Source: Eubacteriales Family XIII. Incertae Sedis bacterium (lineage in GTDB: Bacteria > Bacillota > Clostridia > Peptostreptococcales > Anaerovoracaceae). From it: a DNA stretch of 13,208 bases. The notes under the pieces were generated by a model. That model did not search any database. It worked only from the letters and a program-made list of their open reading frames with translations, and was not told where the DNA came from. Made by a program: the position numbers and the translations under genes. Positions 6,509 to 12,823 of the stretch are shown piece by piece; position 1 is the stretch's first letter; each line of letters begins with the position of its first letter. The DNA lies in the NCBI GenBank assembly GCA_031281765.1, contig JAITEX010000175.1:1-13208 (forward strand), read 5' to 3'.

Positions 6509-6552
6509 AATCTTTTGCTGCAAATTTGCCATTGAATTTACAGCAAAAGATT
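6509..6552. repeat. Long inverted repeat in the toxin-antitoxin promoter, likely operator
   Basis: aatcttttgctg (6509-6520) and cagcaaaagatt (6541-6552) are a perfect 12-bp inverted repeat. After one mismatch it extends inward by aaattt/gaattt (6522-6527 with 6534-6539), leaving a 6-nt centre. It lies 28 bp before the antitoxin ATG and overlaps the proposed -35 element. Phd/YefM antitoxins are DNA-binding autorepressors of their own operons, so an operator is the likely role; a hairpin in RNA is also possible. Confidence 0.65.
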
Positions 6553-6560
6553 GATAGTAT
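6532..6560 (+). promoter_or_regulatory. Candidate promoter of the toxin-antitoxin operon
   Basis: TTGAAT (6532-6537), a 17-bp spacer and TAGTAT (6555-6560), preceded by TGA so that it also reads as an extended -10. Each hexamer matches consensus at four of six places. The -35 lies in the right half of the inverted repeat, as expected if a bound repressor blocks RNA polymerase. Confidence 0.45.
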
Positions 6561-6566
6561 ATGTGC

Positions 6567-6572
6567 GGAGGG
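6567..6572 (+). promoter_or_regulatory. Shine-Dalgarno that fixes the antitoxin start
   Basis: GGAGGG ends 7 nt before the ATG at 6580. The same frame is open back to an ATG at 6457, but that longer start would run through the promoter and palindrome, has no ribosome site, and would add 41 residues unlike the family. Confidence 0.85.
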
Positions 6573-6579
6573 ATTGACA

Positions 6580-6843
6580 ATGCCAAATATAAAAAAAATA
6601 TCAGCCTTACGGAATTATTCTGAGGTGCTCGAAGAAGTTTCAATAGGAAGCCCGGTGTTTCTTACCAAAAACGGAGCGGGACGCTTTGCTGTGATTGATA
6701 TTGAAGAATACAACTCACTCAAAGAATCACTGTGGCAACGTCTGTTTGCGGAATTGGATGAGGCTGTATCAAATGCGGAGCGGTTTGGATGGATTTCCGA
6801 AGATAAAGCGGATGCGTATATCAATGGAATAACCGCTCAATGA
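6580..6843 (+). CDS. Phd/YefM-family type II antitoxin
   Basis: An 87-residue protein of the Phd/YefM type. The N-terminal part MPNIKKISALRNYSEVLEEVS is the DNA-binding fold, followed by the family hallmark 'PVFLTKNGAGRFAVIDIEEYNSL' region (residues 25-47; Thr-Lys-Asn-Gly, then the Asp-Ile-Glu-Glu-Tyr helix start). The acidic, probably flexible C-terminus (LFAELDEAVSNAERFGWISEDKA) would wrap around and neutralise the toxin. Members repress their own operon alone or with toxin, which fits the palindrome just upstream. Its last four bases ATGA overlap the toxin start, so the two are translationally coupled. The pair is more AT-rich than the nucleotide-repair genes to its left, suggesting later arrival. 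Confidence 0.9.
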   Translation: MPNIKKISALRNYSEVLEEVSIGSPVFLTKNGAGRFAVIDIEEYNSLKESLWQRLFAELDEAVSNAERFGWISEDKADAYINGITAQ

Positions 6844-7160
6844 TTATACTCGAATACTCTCCCGATGCGCTTCAAAAAATTGGAGCGATACAGTATTACA
6901 TAGCCGAAGAACTTCAAAATCCGGCAGCTGCGTCGGCTACGGTATTAGACTTACGGGACCGTATACGTATATTGAAAACGTCACCTAAGCTCGGAGCATT
7001 GTTGTCATCACGTTTTGACAACGTGCCACAACAATATGCCGACGCTCGCTATTTTATTTGCGGACAGTACATTATTATGTATCTCTTTGATGGGTACATT
7101 GTACGAATTTTGCGGATATATCACCATAGCGAAGATTATGTTCGGCATTTACTAAAGTGA
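6840..7160 (+). CDS. RelE/ParE-family type II toxin
   Basis: A 106-residue protein with the RelE/ParE layout: an opening strand IILEYSPDAL, two long helices (about 9-46; AIQYYIAEEL, ATVLDLRDRIRILKTSP), then strands ARYFICGQYIIMYLFDGYIVRILRIYHHSEDYVRHLL, where Arg92 and the His pair 95-96 lie in the usual active region at the end of the sheet. RelE-like members cut mRNA in the ribosome and ParE-like ones poison DNA gyrase; the sequence alone does not separate these, although pairing with a Phd/YefM antitoxin is common for both. It overlaps the antitoxin stop by 4 bp (ATGA). No terminator is evident behind it; parS and parA follow. Confidence 0.88.
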   Translation: MIILEYSPDALQKIGAIQYYIAEELQNPAAASATVLDLRDRIRILKTSPKLGALLSSRFDNVPQQYADARYFICGQYIIMYLFDGYIVRILRIYHHSEDYVRHLLK

Positions 7161-7252
7161 ACTTTTCGATGTCGCTATTGAAAGTAAAATGACGGATAAT
7201 AGTTCCCCTTGCATACAATTTCAGAATATGGTAATATATCAATATATTTTCA

Positions 7253-7268
7253 TGTTTCACGTGAAACG
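7253..7268. promoter_or_regulatory. parS: parS site 1 (one mismatch)
   Basis: TGTTTCACGTGAAACG matches the Bacillota parS consensus TGTTNCACGTGAAACA except for the last base. The 14-bp core gtttcacgtgaaac is a perfect palindrome. It is the ParB nucleation and CTP-loading site. Confidence 0.9.
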
Positions 7269-7298
7269 TTGAAAATATACTCAAAACAAAAGATGATG

Positions 7299-7314
7299 TG
7301 TTTCACGTGAAACA
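7299..7314. promoter_or_regulatory. parS: parS site 2 (perfect)
   Basis: TGTTTCACGTGAAACA is a perfect 16-bp palindrome and a full match to the consensus ParB-binding site. It lies 46 bp from site 1 and 193 bp before the parA start. Confidence 0.95.
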
Positions 7315-7476
7315 GAGAGATAATATTTCGGTAATATGAAATAAAAAATGTTATGATACTATTATAGTCTTAGTTAATCGGAGTTTGTCGCTTTATTATG
7401 TAGGGAAGCTAATCATAATAGAGGGGAGCGAAAGCGAAGTGTCGAAGCTATACGGTAATATAAATTTAACAATGGC

Positions 7477-7484
7477 AAGGAGGA
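7477..7484 (+). promoter_or_regulatory. Shine-Dalgarno that fixes the TTG start of parA
   Basis: AAGGAGGA lies 7 nt before the TTG at 7492. The nearby ATG at 7472 is in another frame, so the TTG start giving MGKAIAIFNQKGG is the right one; family members begin at the same point. Confidence 0.9.
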
Positions 7485-7491
7485 CAGCACA

Positions 7492-8259
7492 TTGGGTAAA
7501 GCTATAGCAATATTTAATCAGAAGGGCGGCGTGGGTAAAACCACGACGAACATAAACCTTGCGGCGTGCCTTGCGCTGAAAGGGGAAAAGATACTTATCA
7601 TGGATATAGACCCGCAAGGCAACACCACGAGCGGTATGGGGTTCAAGAAGAATGAACTGGAGCATACCATGTATGATGTTCTCATTAACGATAAATTGGA
7701 CCCGAATGAAGCCATACTCGATACCTCGATAGAAAATCTGAGGATACTACCCGCAAGCGTGGCTCTTGCAGGAGCGGAGATTGAGCTTGTTCAACTCGAA
7801 TCCCGTGAACACCGGTTAAAAAACGCCGTCGATAGAGTCAAGGGCAATTATGATTACCTGTTTATCGATTGCCCGCCGTCACTCGGGCTATTGACAATCA
7901 ATTCCCTTACTGCGGTAGACAGCGTTTTGATTCCTATACAGTGCGAATTTTATGCGCTTGAAGGCGTCACCCAACTTATGAGCACCATCGAACTTGTCAA
8001 ACAGAGCCTGAATCCACGGCTTGAAATACAGGGCGTCATACTCAGTATGTTCGATGGACGAACGAACCTTTCAATACAAGTGGTCGAGGAAGTGAAGAAA
8101 TTTTTCAAGGAAAAAGTCTATGCTACCGTGATACCGCGCAATGTGAAGCTTGCCGAAGCGCCGAGCTATGGCATGCCTATCATGGAATATGACCCTAAAT
8201 CTCGCGGCGCGGAGGCGTATATGGAATTTGCGGAAGAATTTCTTGAGGCGGAAGAATAG
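7492..8259 (+). CDS. parA: Chromosome-partitioning ATPase ParA (Soj)
   Basis: A 255-residue ParA/Soj ATPase, full length. Deviant Walker A is QKGGVGKTTT (10-19, with the signature Lys11), followed by A' MDIDPQGNTTSGMG (37-50) and Walker B YLFIDCPPSLGLL (122-134). The tail SYGMPIMEYDPKSRGAEAY (225-243) is typical. There is no N-terminal HTH, so this is the chromosomal (type Ib-like, Soj) form. As an ATP-dimer it binds DNA non-specifically, and ParB stimulates its ATP hydrolysis, which drives origin segregation and, in Bacillus, modulates DnaA. It starts with TTG, a strong Shine-Dalgarno and a ~120-nt leader. parB follows after 23 bp. Confidence 0.97.
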   Translation: MGKAIAIFNQKGGVGKTTTNINLAACLALKGEKILIMDIDPQGNTTSGMGFKKNELEHTMYDVLINDKLDPNEAILDTSIENLRILPASVALAGAEIELVQLESREHRLKNAVDRVKGNYDYLFIDCPPSLGLLTINSLTAVDSVLIPIQCEFYALEGVTQLMSTIELVKQSLNPRLEIQGVILSMFDGRTNLSIQVVEEVKKFFKEKVYATVIPRNVKLAEAPSYGMPIMEYDPKSRGAEAYMEFAEEFLEAEE

Positions 8260-8282
8260 GTGAAAGGGTAGGGCGGCAGTAA

Positions 8283-9227
8283 ATGGTACAAAAAAAACCG
8301 GCGCTCGGTCGAGGCCTTGACGCATTATTCCGGGATAGCAGCATTGAAGTCCCTGTGACGCCGACGGCTCGCGAAGACGCGAAAACAAAAACAAAAGAAA
8401 CCAAAAGAAAAGGTGAAGAGCCGGAAAACAGCATCCTTTATATTGAAATAGACGAAATCAAACCGAACAAATCGCAGCCACGATTCAAGTTCGACGACGA
8501 TACGATTCAAAACCTTGCGGATTCGATAGCGTCCCATGGCGTCCTTCAACCCGTAATGCTGAAAAAGTCGAAGCAGGGGTATGAACTTGTAGCGGGAGAA
8601 CGCCGCTGGCGGGCGGCACGGAAAGCCGGATTAAAAGTAATCCCCGCTATTATACGAGAACTGAACGCCGAAGAGAACGCTCTTTTTGCGATAGTTGAGA
8701 ATATGCAGCGGGAGGATTTGAATCCCCTCGAAGAAGCGATGGCCTATCGCCGAATCATAGATGATTTTGGCATGACACAGGAAGCAGTTGCAAAAAATGT
8801 CGGAAAAAGCCGGCCCTATGTCGCAAACGTACTTCGTATCCTCAAACTTCCCGATGAAATCAGAGAACTGATAGAGAGCGGGGAACTGACCGTTGGGCAC
8901 GCAAACGCCCTCGGAATGATAGCGGATACCGAAAAGCAGATTGAAATAGCGAAACAAATAGCCAAGTACGGCGCTTCCGTCAGGGAAGCCGAACGCCTTG
9001 CCGGCAGCGTTGGCGACAGGACGAGAAAAATCCGAAACAAGCAACAAGCGTCGAAGCCCACCGGATTTGAAAATCTTGAGGAAGAACTCACCTCGGTCCT
9101 CGGCACTCGTGTCGTGATAGACGGCGACGAGAGTACGGGGAATATACGGGTCAGATATTATTCCCGCGAACAGTTAGAAGGGCTCATTGACGATATAAGA
9201 CGCATAAAAAAAGCTTCATCGAAATAA
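8283..9227 (+). CDS. parB: Chromosome-partitioning protein ParB (Spo0J), CTPase DNA clamp
   Basis: A 314-residue ParB of normal layout. The N-terminal ParA-activating motif is LGRGLDALF (8-16), followed by a Lys/Glu-rich linker (about 28-48). The CTP-binding ParB/Srx domain has IKPNKSQPR (59-67) and GERRWRAARKAG (105-116, the GERRxRA motif), then IVENMQREDLNPLEEAMAY (137-155). The HTH MTQEAVAKNVGKSRPYVANVLRILKLP (164-190) recognises parS. The C-terminal dimerisation domain is about 262-310. ParB loads at the two parS sites located upstream of parA, slides as a clamp and recruits SMC. It starts 23 bp behind parA and is followed 30 bp later by the phosphatase gene, suggesting one operon. Confidence 0.97.
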   Translation: MVQKKPALGRGLDALFRDSSIEVPVTPTAREDAKTKTKETKRKGEEPENSILYIEIDEIKPNKSQPRFKFDDDTIQNLADSIASHGVLQPVMLKKSKQGYELVAGERRWRAARKAGLKVIPAIIRELNAEENALFAIVENMQREDLNPLEEAMAYRRIIDDFGMTQEAVAKNVGKSRPYVANVLRILKLPDEIRELIESGELTVGHANALGMIADTEKQIEIAKQIAKYGASVREAERLAGSVGDRTRKIRNKQQASKPTGFENLEEELTSVLGTRVVIDGDESTGNIRVRYYSREQLEGLIDDIRRIKKASSK

Positions 9228-9257
9228 CAGAGCGAACAAACGGGGTAATTCAAAATC

Positions 9258-10373
9258 ATGGATAATATGATAGATATTTTCGGGAATGCTTTGGAATGCG
9301 CCAGCATCCCGGCGATGATTGTAGACGGTGAGAATAGTATCGTGCATACCAACCGGTCTATGAGCGCGCTTTTCGGAGACGTCGTCGGCCGGCATCGCAG
9401 CTATCTTTTTGCCAGTGACGCAAAAAAAGACCCCGGCAGACCCGACCCGTTCGAAACTCTGTTTGCGGATATCCGCGGCGACGAAATGCACGCCGAAGCG
9501 GTGATTGCCGATGTTACCTATGAGGTCATCTGCCAGCATATTTCCTGCGGACCCTTCCCGGATTTCTCCGTCATGATATTTGAAGATGTGACAGAAAAGA
9601 AGAACCTCGAAACGGAAATTTCGGAAAGCCTCAAATTGCTGAGACGTGAAACATCCATAGCAAAAGACATCCAGAACAGCATATTGCCTACAAACGATGA
9701 ACATTGGAATACCATTAGAATTAATGCGGAGTACCTGCCGGCGGGGGATCTCGGCGGCGATGTCTACGATCTCGTGAAACTGAACAATGACGAAACCCTG
9801 ATATATATCGCGGACGTGGCGGGGCACGGCATACAGGCCTCTCTGCTCACCATCTATCTGCGCGAAAATATCCGGGCGAACGCCGATGCGGCGCGCGAAA
9901 GCCTCGGCTCGCTTATGAAAAAACTGCTCGCCAGCTACAAGGCTTTGGATATAGACGCCGCGATGTATATCGGCCTTCTGCTCTGTAAATATAATAAGGA
10001 GAGGCAAGAGATCGTCGTATTGAATGCCGGGCATACTTGCTATCCGCTCATCATAAGACGGAGCGGCCGCGTTGAGGAACTCCCTATCCACGGTATGCCC
10101 CTCAGCAAATTCAGCATGGGGGACGAATACAAGGCGGAATCCGTCGGCATCTATCAGGGCGACCGGCTTATCCTGTTTACGGACGGGCTTGCCGAGGAAC
10201 ATGACATCCGGAAACAAGAGCCGTTCGGCTCCGAGGGGATCAGGCGCACCACCGCGGAATATCAACATCTCCCGAGCCCGCAGCTTGTGAAAAAAATCGT
10301 TGAAAAATCAGAGGAATTCACCGTCGGAAAAGCAAAAGACGACCGCACCATCTTAATAGCGGATATTCTTTGA
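9258..10373 (+). CDS. PAS-linked SpoIIE/RsbU-type PP2C serine/threonine phosphatase
   Basis: A soluble 371-residue signalling phosphatase. Residues 10-115 look like a PAS sensor domain (IPAMIVDGENSIVHTNRSMSALFG ... VMIFEDVTEKK), then a short coiled linker (about 112-140), then a PPM/SpoIIE domain from about 150. Metal-binding acidic residues are visible in GGDVYD (166-171), IADVAGHG (184-191), FTDGLAE (307-313) and KDDRT (360-364), and HGMPLS (278-283) is the usual glycine/proline turn. Such enzymes (RsbU, RsbP, SpoIIE) usually dephosphorylate an anti-sigma-factor antagonist, but no such partner is in the window. It starts 30 bp after parB with only a weak ribosome site (GGGG 13 nt upstream); an in-frame ATG at 9267 is an alternative. 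No transmembrane segment is seen. The target is unknown. Confidence 0.92.
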   Translation: MDNMIDIFGNALECASIPAMIVDGENSIVHTNRSMSALFGDVVGRHRSYLFASDAKKDPGRPDPFETLFADIRGDEMHAEAVIADVTYEVICQHISCGPFPDFSVMIFEDVTEKKNLETEISESLKLLRRETSIAKDIQNSILPTNDEHWNTIRINAEYLPAGDLGGDVYDLVKLNNDETLIYIADVAGHGIQASLLTIYLRENIRANADAARESLGSLMKKLLASYKALDIDAAMYIGLLLCKYNKERQEIVVLNAGHTCYPLIIRRSGRVEELPIHGMPLSKFSMGDEYKAESVGIYQGDRLILFTDGLAEEHDIRKQEPFGSEGIRRTTAEYQHLPSPQLVKKIVEKSEEFTVGKAKDDRTILIADIL

Positions 10374-10396
10374 AATTCTGGTTTTCCCTGCGAAAC

Positions 10397-10984
10397 TTAA
10401 ACTCTTTCGTTCCCGGTTTCGGAACGTATCTTGTCGATGCCCTTGTTTGCGAGCTCGTCGGCGCGGCCGTTCATCTCCGCAATGCGCAAAAATGCTTCAT
10501 AGTCAATCATATCGCCGTTATTCTTGCGAAATTGCGCATAGGCTTTCGCGAGCGAAGCAGCGGCGCCGTTCAGGTTCAAATGCCCCTTTATCAAATAGTA
10601 ATGACACTCGTGCCGGCCGGTCAATGAAAGCAGGCGCTCCCACAGATCCCGGTTTTCGACCGGGGTTTTCGCGCTCGTGAGCCACCCGTTCGTCCGCCAC
10701 TTCGCGTACCATCGCCGTTTCAGGCAGTTTACCACATAGGAGCTGTCGCTGTAGACATCTATGCGCAAACCGTCTGCGGTAAGGGCCTCAAACGCTGAAA
10801 TCAGCGCCATCAGCTCCATGCGGTTGTTCGTTGTGTTCGATTCACCACCGAAAAGCTCCTTGATATGCGGCCCGTATTCGAGCAGCGCGCCCCACCCGCC
10901 CGTGTTCACCTCGTGTTGGTTGCCCGAGCAGGCGCCGTCCGCGTAAATATGTACCGTATTCGGTTTTCCCGTTCTGTTCGCCAT
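10397..10984 (-). CDS. rnhA: Ribonuclease HI with an insertion before the last catalytic Asp
   Basis: Ribonuclease HI degrades RNA in RNA-DNA hybrids. The catalytic carboxylates are Asp16 (YADGACSGN), Glu57 (TNNRMEL), Asp80 (VYSDSSYVV) and Asp176 (NGRADELANKGID), and the flexible-loop His is His135 (IKGHLNLNG). The protein has 195 residues against about 155 for the common form; the extra ~35 lie between KGHLN and NGRADELA (about 139-171, with FRKNNGDMIDYEAFLRIAE). A similar longer form is, as far as I recall, known in Clostridia, so this may be a lineage feature. It converges on the phosphatase gene with 23 bp between the stop codons. TATAAT lies 10 nt before the ATG and no Shine-Dalgarno is present. 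The upstream gene ends 11 bp before. Confidence 0.95.
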   Translation of the reverse strand: MANRTGKPNTVHIYADGACSGNQHEVNTGGWGALLEYGPHIKELFGGESNTTNNRMELMALISAFEALTADGLRIDVYSDSSYVVNCLKRRWYAKWRTNGWLTSAKTPVENRDLWERLLSLTGRHECHYYLIKGHLNLNGAAASLAKAYAQFRKNNGDMIDYEAFLRIAEMNGRADELANKGIDKIRSETGNERV

Positions 10985-10994
10985 AACGGTATAT

Positions 10995-11000
10995 ATTATA
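10995..11000 (-). promoter_or_regulatory. Extended -10 box (TGG-TATAAT) for rnhA
   Basis: Minus-strand TATAAT preceded by TGG (TGn extended -10), overlapping the stop codon of the upstream gene and ending 10 nt before the rnhA ATG. The expected transcript would carry about 3-5 nt of leader. No good -35 was found. Confidence 0.45.
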
Positions 11001-12429
11001 CCACCCGTATCGTCCCGCGAATCATCCCCATCCAGCAGGTATACGTAAACGTCCCCGGCTCCGCAGGCGTGAATTCCACGAGGTTTTCACCCTCCGAAAA
11101 CGCATATTCCACATTATATTCCGGAATAACTATCGCATAATTGCACCCCGAAAGTGAGCCGGCGGGCGCGTCCACACGCCACTTGACGGGTACGCCCGCC
11201 TTCACCGTGATGTCAGGGTACCGCCCCGGCTGCAGGGTGCTGTATACTGTCTGCGAGCCGTCGCTTTCCATAATACCGACGTTTTCAGTCTCCGTGCCGC
11301 CGCCCTTTTGCGCAAAACCCGAGCCGGGATTTGCAAGCGGATCCGGCAGGCCCGAAAGCGTCCAACCGCCCGAAAGCATAAATAGCCCGAGGCAGAGGAC
11401 CAAAGCCGCGCCGATAGTCATCACCCGTTTTGTGAATTTTGCGCTGAGCAATCCGGAAAGCGCGCCAAGACCAAACATCAGCGGAACCGTGCCGCAGGCA
11501 AACAGAAACATAGAAAACGCCCCTTTTCCGGGGCTGCCCGTCTGCAAGGCGAAAAGCTGCATCGCTTGCAGGGGTCCGCACGGCATCAGACCGTTTAACA
11601 GCCCGACGATAAGCGGGCTTTTCGCCCCGCGCGTCCTCGCGTCCAACCTCGCCGCAAGACCCTTTGGCAAGCGCGGCGTAAACCGCGACAGAAACGGCAA
11701 CGCCCCGAGCATATTCAGCGCCATCAGTATCATAAAGACGCCTGCGATGATTTGCACGAGGCCGCGCAGGGCCCCGCCAAGCACAAGCACCGAACCGAGC
11801 GCCCCGACGAGCGCCCCGACCGCCGTATAAGACGCGATGCGCCCCGCATTGTAAAGGAAGCTTGGGAGGAGCGCCGCGCGCGCACTGCCGCGCGCGCGCA
11901 CGCTCTTTGCCGGTTCCTCTGAGCTTGCCGCGGCGGGCATAGCATTTTTCCCTTCCGCCTTTACCCCCGCCGCCCCCGGCATCTTCGCTGCCGCCGGTAT
12001 GCACTGCGAAAGGCCAATGCCGCCGCACATGCCGATGCAGTGGACCGACGTCAGCAGACCGAGCAGGAACAACGCCCCATAGGTCATGCCCTCTTTCGCC
12101 ACGGGAAACAGACCGGTCGCCGTACTGCCGCCGAGCGCCGAAACGAACAGCCACACGCACACCACGATAATAATGATGCCGGCAAGCTGTCGCCCGTCGA
12201 CACGCTTCTCCCGCGCGTCCAAAAGCCGGTACCCGGCCTTTTGCAGAAGCGAAGCGAATTTCTTGCGGCCTATGGTTCCGTCATCGTAACGCACGAAAGC
12301 GCTGCCGCTCGCATAATCAGCCCGCACAAACTCCACGCCCTCAGCCGCGCCAAGCCCGCGTTCCACGCGCCCCGGACACGCCGTACACGTCATACCGCCG
12401 ATATACAGGGTTTCCTCCTTCATTGCCAT
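10996..12429 (-). CDS. HMA - TauE/DsbD-like membrane - cupredoxin three-part copper-type protein
   Basis: Residues 6-72 are a heavy-metal-associated domain with GGMTCTACPGRVE (Cys15, Cys18). A first membrane helix (83-100) follows, then the TauE/DsbD-like 'sulfite exporter' region with helices at about 116-140, 197-218, 222-245, 272-296, 303-327 and 333-356; paired motifs HCIGMCGGIGLS (130-141) and NGLMPCGPLQAM (279-290) are diagnostic. Residues 390-477 form a cupredoxin-like domain with SGCNYAIVIPEYN (427-439) and YTCWMGMIRGTI (463-474), supplying Cys and Met ligands. The soluble ends suggest cytosolic copper capture by HMA and extracytosolic handling by the cupredoxin, i.e. copper trafficking or export; substrate is inferred. 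A low-complexity Ala-rich insert lies at about 146-185. The ATG at 12429 has TATAAT 6 nt upstream and no Shine-Dalgarno; ATG 12423 is an alternative. Confidence 0.9.
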   Translation of the reverse strand: MAMKEETLYIGGMTCTACPGRVERGLGAAEGVEFVRADYASGSAFVRYDDGTIGRKKFASLLQKAGYRLLDAREKRVDGRQLAGIIIIVVCVWLFVSALGGSTATGLFPVAKEGMTYGALFLLGLLTSVHCIGMCGGIGLSQCIPAAAKMPGAAGVKAEGKNAMPAAASSEEPAKSVRARGSARAALLPSFLYNAGRIASYTAVGALVGALGSVLVLGGALRGLVQIIAGVFMILMALNMLGALPFLSRFTPRLPKGLAARLDARTRGAKSPLIVGLLNGLMPCGPLQAMQLFALQTGSPGKGAFSMFLFACGTVPLMFGLGALSGLLSAKFTKRVMTIGAALVLCLGLFMLSGGWTLSGLPDPLANPGSGFAQKGGGTETENVGIMESDGSQTVYSTLQPGRYPDITVKAGVPVKWRVDAPAGSLSGCNYAIVIPEYNVEYAFSEGENLVEFTPAEPGTFTYTCWMGMIRGTIRVV

Positions 12430-12435
12430 ATGAAT

Positions 12436-12441
12436 ATTATA
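12436..12441 (-). promoter_or_regulatory. Extended -10 box (TGC-TATAAT) for the HMA-TauE-cupredoxin gene
   Basis: Minus-strand TATAAT preceded by TGC (TGn extended -10), ending 6 nt before the ATG at 12429. The predicted transcript begins at or beside the A of the start codon. No clear -35. An AAGGAGG stands inside the first codons (Met3-Lys-Glu-Glu), which could instead serve an internal start. Confidence 0.5.
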
Positions 12442-12508
12442 GCACCATCACGATAATAGCACGGTATACATATAGGTAAGCATTATTATAAGTCACAAAT
12501 AGTATAGC

Positions 12509-12658
12509 TCAAGATGTGCCGAGCAACCATTTAGCCACATTGAGAATTTTGATACCGTTAAAGTCACTTTCAAACTCGTCTGTAGTTAACAAATATTTCG
12601 GATAATAATCACGGATTTCTTGTAGCGGTCGCAACTCTCGTGTTTTTGTAGATTCTTC
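12509..12658 (-). pseudogene. 3' remnant of an AAA ATPase of the DUF4143-associated type
   Basis: The minus strand encodes a C-terminal tail ending in TRELRPLQEIRDYYPKYLL, TTDEF, NGIKILNVAKWLLG and a stop. This matches the conserved end of bacterial AAA ATPases with a DUF4143 domain (pattern RE...L..I.D.YPKY...DE....GI...N...FLL), proteins of about 400 residues. Only about 48 residues remain; the P-loop part is absent and the reading frame runs upstream into the 63-bp duplication, which encodes unrelated peptide. The adjacent sequence is AT-rich. The nature of the fragment is fairly clear; the identity of the full-length parent is from memory of the family pattern. Not functional as an ATPase. 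Confidence 0.7.
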
Positions 12659-12660
12659 CT

Positions 12661-12784
12661 TTAACATAGCATGCAGAATGCGAAAAGTCAAACATTTTAA
12701 TAAGTTTTCGCATTGTAAATCCCTTAACATAGCATGCAGAATGCGAAAAGTCAAACATTTTGGCAAGTTTTCGCATTGTAAATC
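12661..12784. repeat. 63-bp tandem duplication with internal inverted repeat
   Basis: Two copies, 12661-12721 and 12724-12784, are identical in 58 of 61 positions (aat at 12699-12701 is ggc at 12762-12764) with a 63-bp period. Each copy carries a perfect 10-bp inverted repeat aatgcgaaaa/ttttcgcatt around an 18-nt centre. On the minus strand each also carries a promoter-like TTGACT, 17-bp spacer, TATGTT (12686-12691/12663-12668 and 12749-12754/12726-12731), pointing toward the ATPase remnant. Confidence 0.95.
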
Positions 12785-12823
12785 TTCTTAATTTTATCGG
12801 GATGTGCTAAGGGGACGTATAAT

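Larger units (their letters stand above)
7161..7491 (+). other. parA upstream region with parS sites and 5' leader
   Basis: 331 bp without a gene and visibly AT-rich. It contains the two parS sites (7253-7268, 7299-7314), then -10-like sequences TATGAT (7352-7357) and TATAGT (7363-7368) with no clear -35, and a leader that could fold: attatg (7395-7400) pairs with cataat (7414-7419), and tcgcttt (7388-7394) can pair with aaagcga (7431-7437). Transcription is probably toward parA. No riboswitch class is recognised. Confidence 0.6.

Noticed and set aside
6457..6579. 41-residue N-terminal extension of the antitoxin from ATG 6457
   Set aside because: It would cover the promoter and palindrome, lacks a ribosome site, and GGAGGG points to ATG 6580.
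9216..10268. 350-codon open frame on the minus strand opposite the phosphatase gene
   Set aside because: The plus-strand product has clear PAS and PP2C motifs; the antisense product shows no recognisable domain and the openness follows from codon bias.
11141..12160. Long open frames on both strands within the HMA-TauE-cupredoxin gene (229 and 291 codons)
   Set aside because: GC-rich shadow frames, composition very rich in Arg, Pro or Ser; the minus-strand frame with membrane helices and metal motifs is the real gene.
12509..12766. An intact 85-residue gene across the duplication and ATPase tail
   Set aside because: Half of the product is the translated 63-bp repeat, and only the C-terminal part resembles a protein family.
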